Source: Aselliscus stoliczkanus (lineage: Eukaryota > Chordata > Mammalia > Chiroptera > Hipposideridae). From it: DNA of 64,000 nt. Below, piece after piece: positions 60,701 through 64,000 of this stretch; positions within the stretch are counted from its first letter, which is position 1, and each line of letters begins with the position of its first letter. The stretch covers positions 128,271,001 to 128,335,000 of the forward strand of contig CM066731.1 of the NCBI GenBank assembly GCA_033961575.1, given 5' to 3'. The translations under genes and the position numbers were made by a program. The notes below the pieces were generated by a model. It made no database searches. It saw nothing but the letters and a program-made list of their open reading frames with translations, and was not told the DNA's origin.

Positions 60701-62146
60701 CCACCAGACCAAGTGTGTTATATTTTTACACATATTTTACAAACTGGGTGTAAAGACTTTAAACAAAAGCCAACAGCTGCAAGTGAACAATTTTCTCCTC
60801 ATAAAGCAGAAGCTGGGCTGAAGGGCAAGAGGAGAGGCCGCTCTACTCTAAGGGCATAGGAGAGTCCACGCCCACGAACTATGCACCGCGTTATGCGTGT
60901 GTGATGTTTAGCCACTTTGTAATTGATCCTGACCATTCTACTAGGTACAGAGTTATAATTATGATATGACTTTTGTATATGTAGTGGTTTACTGTATTCA
61001 TTGACTCCATCTGAAGAAAAGCAGAATGCTACTTCCCTCGGGCACACATCATGACATTTGTCTTCCTGACGTTTATCTTTTGCTCTCTAAAATATTCACT
61101 TCCATTTTCTCACTGGTGATTTTAATGGGAAGGAAAGGAGCTACCCAGCTTTTCACTGGGCCCTGTCTTCACAAAGGTCTTTTACTTGAGCTCCAGTTGG
61201 CTACATCTGTCTTATGTGTGTGGGACAAGTTCCCATGCATCAGTGTGATGCATGTACCTTTGTCCCCAGGGCCCCCATAGGGAGCCATGCTTTTGTAAAG
61301 CTGTTCTTTTGCCATGCACACTAAACTGTGTCCTAGCACGTGGTATTTTCCTGATGCTGAAAGTAATGTGATGCAGATAACTTGGAGGTAGTTTCCTTTC
61401 TGTGTTATGTTCTTTATTATGCTTGTCGATGCCTACACTCTTCAGTGAAGGCATCGTTTCATCTGCGCTTGAGTTAGTTCTGCTGCACTGTCATATGTAT
61501 TATTGATGTGCTCCTGGAAAATGAAAAATACACCTACTTTCTTCCACCAAACTAAAATATAATTCTATAAAATATAAAGCCAGTGTTTGTTCATTCCATT
61601 TCCAAATCATTTTTAAGATAACGCTCTGGCTTTGAAATGACTCCCAAACTTCAGAAACTAGAACAATAAATTGAAAGAATTAATAACTTTTATCCCAGGA
61701 TGTAAAAATATAATATATATGTGGTGGCAGACAGGGCTTGGATGTAATGGGCCTGACATGACGGGAGAGAAAATTCCATAAATCATTATTATGAAATCCA
61801 TGAAGTCTTTCAACCCACTAACTTACTAAGTAGTGGCCTTAAGTTATAAAAAAAAAAAATGAATACCTTCTGAGTCATTTCTTTCTTTCTTAACAGTAGG
61901 ATCTGGCCTATAATGATTCCAAAAGTTACAAATAAGAACATCATAGTCTTTGATGTCTAAAATGTACCTGTGTGCTTTGTTCTGTTTAATGCTTGCTTAT
62001 TAATTTGAAATTACATGTGTGGTTTTTGTTATTTTAAGGCACTCAACCAGAATGCTGACCTAAGGAGTCGGTTGAGCAGAATACATTCAGAATCTATTAT
62101 TTGTGATCAGGTTGTCAGCGTAAATATTATTCCTAGCCCTGATGAG
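18694..62146 (+). CDS. OSBPL6: OSBPL6 (ORP6), partial spliced CDS of 12 exons, open at both ends
   Basis: Join 18694-18786, 25094-25216, 27731-27784, 28872-28985, 29102-29272, 32502-32634, 39743-39846, 40407-40499, 44948-45022 (cassette), 50420-50585, 53704-53837, 62039-62146. All introns are GT/AG, phases agree, and no stop interrupts the 456 codons. The product is a lipid-transfer protein of the OSBP-related family, subgroup with ORP3 and ORP7. Family knowledge: the PH domain binds phosphoinositides at the plasma membrane or Golgi, FFAT motifs bind VAP proteins of the endoplasmic reticulum, and the C-terminal ORD carries lipid. Only the N-terminal half is here. ORP6 rather than ORP3 is chosen because [24 protein letters not shown] and [19 protein letters not shown] match ORP6 as I recall it. 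The start Met exon and the ORD are outside the window. Confidence 0.95.
19793..19965 (-). repeat. MIR SINE
   Basis: Antisense MIR: 'tagctgacatttatcgag', 'cctctgtgccagcactgg' and 'attttattgataaggaaa'. A partial similar stretch precedes it at about 19127-19215. Confidence 0.75.
20346..20449 (-). mobile_element. short tRNA-derived SINE
   Basis: The minus strand begins ggaccggtcgagtggcgcgg, followed by tggttaagcgctggcttggg, a 'gagggccagtgacactgcc' block and a short A-rich tail. It is the same subfamily as the copy at 63153. A 7-bp duplication, tgaaccc, flanks it (20338-20344 and 20451-20457). It falls inside chance open frames. Confidence 0.85.
20796..21031 (-). mobile_element. LTR-like element with CAG-rich R region
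   Basis: The minus strand reads as an LTR: it opens tgtaagaaaacaacctg at 21031, has a TATA box (gttataaaaatccc, near 20944-20956) and an aataaa signal near 20817-20822, and ends ...gcattcataaca at 20796. Between the TATA box and the poly-A signal are CTG (plus-strand CAG) clusters. No clean target duplication was found and no gag, pol or env frame is visible, so its extent and family are uncertain. It could be a truncated endogenous-retrovirus LTR. Confidence 0.4.
22533..22575. repeat. (CA)n-rich repeat
   Basis: CA dinucleotides interrupted by short A runs. Confidence 0.85.
25094..25216 (+). CDS. OSBPL6: OSBPL6 exon B: start of PH domain
   Basis: This 123-nt, phase 0/0 exon encodes 41 residues from [11 protein letters not shown] to KGWHK. 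It contains the ORP3/6/7 signature SWEIIEGL and then the first strands of the PH domain, [18 protein letters not shown]. The many Lys and Arg residues of this segment form the usual phosphoinositide-contacting loop between PH strands 1 and 2 (family knowledge). The acceptor is ttctcttag and the donor is aag/gtaaca. The codon run is open throughout and joins in frame to exons A and C. Confidence 0.96.
25217..27730 (+). other. OSBPL6 intron between exons B and C
   Basis: This 2.5 kb intron has an antisense L1 3' end at about 25420-25740. The rest is undistinguished. The 164-codon open frame at 26613-27107 has no protein feature I recognise. A TATA-like box, tatataaata, at 26591 precedes it. Confidence 0.8.
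25420..25740 (-). repeat. old L1 3' UTR, antisense
   Basis: 'ttccattggatggattta', 'gacgaacatccttatacat' and 'gggataaattcctacag' match the antisense 3' UTR of old L1 families. Confidence 0.6.
27731..27784 (+). CDS. OSBPL6: OSBPL6 exon C: PH domain strands 2-4
   Basis: This 54-nt microexon-sized segment encodes 18 residues, [18 protein letters not shown], phase 0/0. The acceptor is ttcttgcag and the donor is gat/gtaagt, both strong. The [12 protein letters not shown] pattern is the classic PH-domain strand 2 to strand 3 turn following the Trp-His-Lys at the end of exon B. It is too short to stand out as an open frame and is placed by homology and splice phase. Confidence 0.95.
27785..28871 (+). 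other. OSBPL6 intron between exons C and D
   Basis: This 1.1 kb intron shows no recognisable repeat or gene. The small open frames in it carry no domain signature. Confidence 0.8.
28872..28985 (+). CDS. OSBPL6: OSBPL6 exon D: PH domain core
   Basis: This 114-nt, phase 0/0 exon encodes 38 residues from [14 protein letters not shown] to EEHIYHLK. The acceptor is gatttcag and the donor is aag/gtaaag. It supplies the middle strands of the PH domain. The [18 protein letters not shown] and [14 protein letters not shown] blocks are highly conserved among ORP3, ORP6 and ORP7. The Met in GLSVMS is internal, so the open frame starting there is part of this exon and not a separate gene. Confidence 0.96.
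29102..29272 (+). CDS. OSBPL6: OSBPL6 exon E: end of PH domain and linker
   Basis: This 171-nt, phase 0/0 exon encodes 57 residues. The first part, [20 protein letters not shown], is the C-terminal PH helix with the near-invariant Trp. The rest ([19 protein letters not shown] onward) is a Ser-rich linker. The acceptor is cgttttag, only 116 bp after exon D, so this intron is unusually short for the gene. The donor is aag/gtgtga. A Pro in KSPDWF stands where I recall Gln in human ORP6; this needs an alignment. Confidence 0.96.
29643..29856. mobile_element. Tc/mariner-like MITE
   Basis: A 214-bp element flanked by TA on both sides. The left end reads cagaggatgccaaaatcaaa and the right end, complemented, ctgggggtgccaaaaaaatg. 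Both continue into a near-identical tgtatacac and ttttaaga block, giving imperfect inverted repeats of about 36-39 bp. The interior has no transposase frame. The TA duplication and terminal repeats fit a non-autonomous Tc1/mariner element; I do not name the family. Confidence 0.72.
29930..30115 (-). repeat. MIR SINE
   Basis: Antisense MIR 3' to 5' order: 'gagttaagcatttgacat', 'acatggccattcaacagc' and 'tgccctttccattaaacc'. Confidence 0.65.
31943..32440 (-). mobile_element. L1 LINE 3' end, antisense
   Basis: Begins with a T-rich run and 'tattgaagtttattgagg', then 'acatagatttcaggtgtac', 'tctgtctgacttatttcgc' and 'gcattccattgtgtatata'. It is the reverse complement of an L1 3' end with its poly-A tail at the left. 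It ends about 60 bp before exon F. Confidence 0.9.
32502..32634 (+). CDS. OSBPL6: OSBPL6 exon F: linker after PH domain
   Basis: This 133-nt exon starts in phase 0 and ends after the first base of an Asp codon. It encodes [17 protein letters not shown] and then [23 protein letters not shown]. The [15 protein letters not shown] block is characteristic of ORP6, with a WLQSSEDMEKC-type counterpart in ORP3. The acceptor is cactgtag and the donor is gaag/gttagt, weaker than its neighbours. It begins about 60 bp after an antisense L1 tail (31943-32440), so the repeat lies within the acceptor-proximal intron. Confidence 0.95.
34475..34695 (-). repeat. MIR SINE
   Basis: 'gggccagacactgagctaag', 'agatagggaaaccaaagc' and 'ggtaacttgtccatgg' are antisense MIR phrases. 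Confidence 0.8.
34735..35325 (-). mobile_element. L1 LINE 3' end, antisense
   Basis: 'tttcaattacagttgaca', 'ttcaggtgcacagcatag', 'ataagtgagatcatatgg' and 'taatattccattgtatac' are the reverse complement of an L1 3' end. It is a different subfamily from the copy at 31943. Confidence 0.88.
35338..35425. repeat. imperfect GGT/GAT triplet tract
   Basis: Runs such as gatgatgatagtggtgatgg and ggtggtggcagtggcagc, located just upstream of the MIR that hosts the mariner MITE. Confidence 0.7.
35428..35735 (-). repeat. MIR SINE split by a mariner MITE
   Basis: The left half is 'gacattgagcacttcctatg' with 'gattttatcctcttagc'. The right half is 'caatgagaaaacttaggt' with 'aaggccacacagctagta'. Removing 35510-35590 and one TA rejoins an ordinary antisense MIR. 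Confidence 0.8.
35510..35590. mobile_element. 81-bp mariner MITE with perfect 24-bp inverted repeats
   Basis: The left end starts ttgggttgtcggaaaaatca and the right end is its exact complement (35510-35533 against 35567-35590, 24/24). TA flanks both sides (35508-35509 and 35591-35592). The 33-bp centre has no coding capacity. Mariner transposons insert at TA and ends beginning ttgggttg are typical of the superfamily. Perfect arms indicate little mutation since insertion. It interrupts a MIR. Confidence 0.88.
35770..36210 (+). repeat. L2 LINE fragment
   Basis: 'cttagcatcatctttgatgt' and 'cagcctcctgattggtgctc' with 'cttgccctcagtctcttg' follow the L2 sense order. Confidence 0.65.
36222..36440 (-). 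repeat. MIR SINE
   Basis: 'tttgcagatgaggaaagtg', 'atttgcccaagactacac' and 'agctgtcctggtggagagg' are antisense MIR. Confidence 0.82.
36480..36830 (+). repeat. L2 LINE fragment
   Basis: Pyrimidine-rich L2-like text including 'acctacttagcccagcac' and 'agtctgctgtgatgacc'. It is diverged. Confidence 0.5.
39105..39190 (+). repeat. MER5-like hAT fragment
   Basis: 'catgatgctgatgctgctgg' followed by 'gccagagaacacac' is the MER5 end region. Confidence 0.55.
39743..39846 (+). CDS. OSBPL6: OSBPL6 exon G: helical segment with SAPNF motif
   Basis: This 104-nt exon begins with the last two bases of the split Asp codon and ends in phase 0. It encodes (D)[18 protein letters not shown] and then [16 protein letters not shown]. 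The Leu spacing in the first part suggests an amphipathic helix. The QRTQSAPNF segment aligns with HRTYSAP in ORP3, where a second FFAT-like VAP-binding site has been described; the same role here is inference. The acceptor tttatttattag is A/T-rich with few cytosines and the donor is cag/gtaaac. Confidence 0.95.
39847..40406 (+). other. OSBPL6 intron between exons G and H
   Basis: This short 560-bp, AT-rich intron shows no recognised repeat. Confidence 0.85.
40407..40499 (+). CDS. OSBPL6: OSBPL6 exon H: basic segment
   Basis: This 93-nt, phase 0/0 exon encodes 31 residues beginning [13 protein letters not shown] and ending DTKIQLQ. The [14 protein letters not shown] stretch is strongly basic and resembles a nuclear-localisation-like or lipid-contacting patch; its function is unproven. 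The acceptor ataatgtag has a poor pyrimidine tract and the donor is cag/gtacag. Gly in KRGTRRW replaces what I recall as Val in human ORP6. It splices in frame either to the cassette exon at 44948 or directly to the exon at 50420. Confidence 0.95.
40500..44947 (+). other. OSBPL6 intron between exon H and the cassette exon
   Basis: This 4.4 kb AT-rich intron has a GGT-rich triplet tract at 43074-43143. I see no confident transposon. The pyrimidine-rich end (about 44845-44947) serves the cassette acceptor. Confidence 0.8.
43074..43143. repeat. GGT-rich triplet tract
   Basis: About 70 bp of ggtggtggt interspersed with ggctgcgg. It creates a chance Gly-rich frame, not a gene. Confidence 0.85.
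44948..45022 (+). CDS. OSBPL6: OSBPL6 cassette exon I: Arg-rich 25-residue insert
   Basis: This 75-nt, phase 0/0 exon encodes 25 residues beginning [18 protein letters not shown] and ending in an Ala/Thr run, AAAVATT. The acceptor lies in a strong pyrimidine tract (about 44880-44947, ttcactgtcag) and the donor is aca/gtgagt. A closely matching insert occurs in some human ORP6 isoforms as I recall. Its 3n length and matching phases allow inclusion or skipping without a frame change, so it is read as a cassette. It is too short for ordinary open-frame detection and was found from the protein pattern. Confidence 0.87.
45854..45956 (+). mobile_element. tRNA-derived SINE
   Basis: The head aagggccggctgagtggctc is followed by agttggtttagagcttgct and a 'tctgagcaacagcagtttg' body, ending in an A-rich tail. 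An imperfect 14-bp duplication, aagaac(cttt/actt)tgct, flanks it at 45840-45853 and 45957-45970. It belongs to the subfamily seen at 50748 and 53134 but is shorter at the 3' side. Confidence 0.8.
47188..47812 (-). mobile_element. possible LTR-like element
   Basis: On the minus strand there is a TATA-like ctataaag near 47590, an aataaa near 47255 and an end in ...gctagaca near 47190. This spacing is compatible with an LTR, but the ends and target duplication are not convincing and no retroviral frame is seen. Small open frames here are not genes. Confidence 0.25.
49019..49158. mobile_element. pogo/Tigger-like MITE
   Basis: A 140-bp element flanked by TA. The left end cagtagtgccttggtttg and the complemented right end cagtaaaaccttggattg form matching inverted repeats. 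The 'gccttggtttgcgag' phrase is typical of pogo-group TA-inserting elements in mammals. No coding capacity. Confidence 0.72.
50420..50585 (+). CDS. OSBPL6: OSBPL6 exon [13 protein letters not shown] segment
   Basis: This 166-nt exon starts in phase 0 and ends after the first base of a Val codon. It encodes [19 protein letters not shown], then [20 protein letters not shown], then [27 protein letters not shown] is shared with ORP3. The tail [12 protein letters not shown] starts the helical region continued in exon K. The acceptor is tccctttcag and the donor is aaag/gtaaca. The open frame around it reads into both introns and is not a separate protein. Confidence 0.95.
50748..50915 (-). mobile_element. 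tRNA-derived SINE
   Basis: The minus strand begins gggccagccgaatggctcag, with 'ctctgagcaacagcagttt' and 'ctgccaacaggtggcagg' and then an A/T-rich tail. A perfect 10-bp duplication, tgatgcctgc, flanks it at 50738-50747 and 50916-50925. Confidence 0.88.
51962..51994. repeat. C/A-rich simple repeat
   Basis: ccccaccccc runs followed by cacacacaca. Confidence 0.85.
53134..53277 (-). mobile_element. tRNA-derived SINE
   Basis: The minus strand begins gggccggaagaatggctcag, with a 'ctctgagcaacagggttgcc' body and a 'ctgccaacaggtagcagg' 3' part. A perfect 12-bp duplication, aaataatttttg, flanks it at 53122-53133 and 53278-53289. It is a sister copy of the element at 50748, same orientation and intron. 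Confidence 0.9.
53704..53837 (+). CDS. OSBPL6: OSBPL6 exon K: helical, probable coiled coil
   Basis: This 134-nt exon begins with the last two bases of a split Val codon and ends in phase 0. It encodes (V)[18 protein letters not shown], then [16 protein letters not shown] and [10 protein letters not shown]. The charged residues and regularly spaced Leu, Met and Ile suggest a coiled coil running into exon L; oligomerisation is inferred, not shown. The acceptor is ccactccag after a good pyrimidine tract and the donor is cag/gtaaat. Confidence 0.95.
54366..54442. repeat. AT-rich palindromic tract
   Basis: Nearly pure A/T with repeated 'tattcaatatat' words and short self-complementary arms. Confidence 0.6.
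56200..56960 (-). repeat. L2 LINE, antisense
   Basis: 'actttttaggttgtttact' with 'agatggctgggtggatgat', then 'gggagagaggtctggacta' and 'gttgataaattgtg' are reverse-complement L2 phrases in order. The open frame at 56624-56908 is inside it. Confidence 0.75.
58655..59080 (+). repeat. L1M-like 3' end
   Basis: 'ctaaggaagtaattctgaa', 'ggcagctttatttattcta', 'cagcctaagtgcccaataat' and 'ggcattttccaaatatact' follow old L1 3' UTR order. Confidence 0.7.
62039..62146 (+). CDS. OSBPL6: OSBPL6 exon L: end of coiled-coil region
   Basis: This 108-nt, phase 0/0 exon encodes 36 residues, [19 protein letters not shown] followed by [17 protein letters not shown]. The [11 protein letters not shown] part matches ORP6 (ORP3 has RIHAESLLLD). 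The acceptor reads ttattttaag, an AAG site weaker than the usual CAG, and the donor is gag/gtaagg. The next exon, expected to lead to the FFAT motif EFFDAQE, does not appear in the remaining 1.85 kb and so lies beyond the window. Confidence 0.95.
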
Positions 62147-62597
62147 GTAAGGTTCATTTTTAAGAGATATAGAGTACTTATTTTATAGCATGTAAATCTA
62201 CCACATAGTTTTGTTTATTTTTATACAGTTCTTTCACTGTTAATAGATTCCTTGCATAAATATTTGTGTTGCTCATAGTTCAGCATTCTTTGGAGTATAG
62301 GATATACGTGAGCTTGACATCCTTTATTCTTGGTAATCAATGTATATTTTTATCTATTCCTGTGTTCACCTGATACCACTGAATCTTTAGCTTTTATATC
62401 CTCCAGCTTATAAGTTTTCTGTGTTTGTCTCAGTCTTCATTTGAAAATTTATTTTCATGAAATGGCTCATGAAATATTGAAAGAAACATTTTTAGCTGAG
62501 AAGGTGCTAAATAAAAGTTTTCTTAAGGTTTATTTTGAAAGTCCTAAGGAGTCACCTGACCTTTCTAAGATAATATTAATGGTGCTGCTACAGCTAC

Positions 62598-62770
62598 TAC
62601 TGATGGTGATGATAATAATTAATAGCTAACGTGTGGAGTGAATGCTTATTATGTGCTAGGCATTGTGCTAACCCCTTTCCATGTGTTATCTCACTTGACA
62701 CTCTCAACAACCCTTGGAGGTAGGTGCTATTATTATTCCATTTTCAGAAGAATTTTTGAAGAAATGGTAA
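62598..62770 (-). repeat. MIR SINE
   Basis: 'gcttattatgtgctaggcat' and 'caacaacccttggaggtagg' are antisense MIR. Confidence 0.8.
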
Positions 62771-63152
62771 GACGATAGGAGAACACTTAGTATTTAGGCT
62801 AAACTTAAGTGTGTAATTCTTCTTTATAACCCTTTAAAATATTACTATTTTATAACCATGAGAATTTATACTTTTTAACAGTAACATTAGAACTTTAGAT
62901 ACAGTGATACATGTAACAAGGTGACCTAAGGTCATATTTGCACGAAAAACATATGTTTTGCTAAAAATCTATAGGTGTGAGGGTTCTAGCATCTAATTGC
63001 TTAGAAATACCATTCCAAGGCTGCTTCTCTTTAAATTGCCCACTATATGTCTATTCACCTCAATGGAACCATGATCTTTGATAACACTTATGTTCACTCA
63101 ATTGCCCAGATTTAAAAGTAGTTCTAAAACTTTGCCATTCAAAAATTAGTTA

Positions 63153-63250
63153 GGGCCGGCCGAGTGGCGTGGTGGTTAAGCGCTGGCTTGGGACGTCAGC
63201 GGCCCCGGTTCAGATCCCACATATGAGGGCCAGTGACACTGCCCTCAAAA

Positions 63251-63279
<29 letters not shown>
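63153..63279 (+). mobile_element. young short tRNA-derived SINE
   Basis: The head gggccggccgagtggcgtgg is followed by tggttaagcgctggcttgg, a GGTTCAGATCC B box and 'gagggccagtgacactgcc', then a pure (TAAA)n tail of about 30 bp. A perfect 9-bp duplication, aattagtta, flanks it at 63144-63152 and 63280-63288. The clean tail and duplication point to recent insertion. Confidence 0.92.
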
Positions 63280-63283
<4 letters not shown>

Positions 63284-63330
63284 AGTTAACAGTCTCAGTT
63301 TGAATCTTTTTTCCAACCTGAAATGTGTAC

Positions 63331-63400
63331 TAGAATATATATGTACATATATACACATATACACCCACATATACATTGTACATGTATCTATATATATAAC
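63331..63400. repeat. AT/AC-rich low-complexity tract
   Basis: Alternating tatatgtacatatatac-type words. Confidence 0.75.
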
Positions 63401-64000
63401 AGTTCTCTTACATATTTTTATTATTGAAACTTAAAAAGCTCCTTGAGAACAATATTATCACTTACTGAATAAAAAATACAGTTTGAAATAAAGTTTAATA
63501 TCTAGTTCATATATTTCATTGGCTAAAATTCTGATCAAATTGCAAAATGAATATTATATATTCTGTCTCAAAAATTAGTCTTGTAGGTTGTTTTCTTAGA
63601 ATATCTATAATGGTTTCTACAAATACTTCTTGAGGTTTAGTATACTGGTTAGATGGCTAGTAATGACAGACCTACGTATATGAGAATGAACTTGTCTCCA
63701 CAATGAATTCTTGGTATTGACAGTGACTCAACTTGTTAAATTCCAGTTAATATCAGTTAAGTGTAGATTTAAAATCAAGTCATGGTACCAGCACCTTTCA
63801 ACTATGCCCTTTAGATTCTTCAGACATATTGAAAGGAAGTTTATACTGTGGTCATTACTGAGTTGCAAGTGAAAACTACTTGTGGCCACAACTCTGTTAA
63901 CATATGGTGTGAATTTCTCTAGAAATCTGTCTAGTACATCATGGTCTACTTTGAACAAACAGTTATTCTTTGCTCCAGCAACAATTACACCATATGCTTC

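Larger units (their letters stand above)
53838..62038 (+). other. OSBPL6 intron between exons K and L
   Basis: This 8.2 kb intron contains an AT-rich palindromic tract (54366-54442), an antisense L2 (about 56200-56960) and an L1 3' end (about 58655-59080). The stretches 54450-56200, 57000-58650 and 59080-62030 hold no gene or repeat I can name. Confidence 0.8.
62147..64000 (+). other. OSBPL6 intron after exon L (partial)
   Basis: At least 1.85 kb of intron, containing an antisense MIR, a young SINE and an AT/AC-rich tract. The next coding exon is not reached. Confidence 0.8.

Noticed and set aside
1..64000. CRISPR arrays, bacterial operons, tRNA or rRNA genes, phage-like modules
   Set aside because: None present; the DNA is vertebrate intron with SINEs whose tRNA resemblance is only that of retroposon heads.

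Overview
This window is nuclear DNA from a placental mammal: AT-rich, full of L1, L2 and MIR copies, with short exons flanked by GT/AG splice sites. Several tRNA-derived SINEs start with ggccggccgagtgg and the longest ends in ccaataaaatcttt. From memory of family sequences, this repertoire points to a horseshoe-bat-like (rhinolophoid) bat. That species-group call is inference; 'laurasiatherian mammal' is safer.

The only gene I can support is OSBPL6 (oxysterol-binding protein-related protein 6, ORP6), on the + strand. Twelve coding exons lie between 18694 and 62146, joined by canonical splice sites in consistent phase. They encode 456 codons, or 431 if the 75-nt cassette exon at 44948-45022 is skipped. 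The first coding exon (initiator Met) lies upstream of the window. The exons for the FFAT-bearing segment and the C-terminal sterol/lipid-binding ORD lie downstream. The part present covers the Ser/Thr-rich N-terminus, the complete PH domain (25094-29272), a linker with an SAPNF segment and a basic stretch, the optional Arg-rich cassette, and a probable coiled coil (53704-62146).

Layout: 1-18693 is 5' intronic sequence with L2, L1, MIR, hAT and a long SINE. 18694-29272 holds exons A-E (N-terminus and PH domain). 29273-40499 holds exons F-H in repeat-rich introns, including a mariner MITE nested in a MIR and two antisense L1 tails. 40500-53837 holds the cassette exon and exons J-K, with three SINEs and a pogo-like MITE. 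53838-64000 holds exon L and long introns with an antisense L2, an L1 tail and a fresh SINE.

No CRISPR, operon, prokaryotic mobile element, tRNA or rRNA gene was seen. Nearly all other open frames are chance frames in introns or repeats. I did not find an undescribed multi-gene system. The most interesting structures are the short DNA transposons with matching inverted ends (35510-35590, 29643-29856, 49019-49158), the lineage-specific SINEs with intact target duplications, the Arg-rich cassette exon, and an LTR-like element with CAG-rich sequence.
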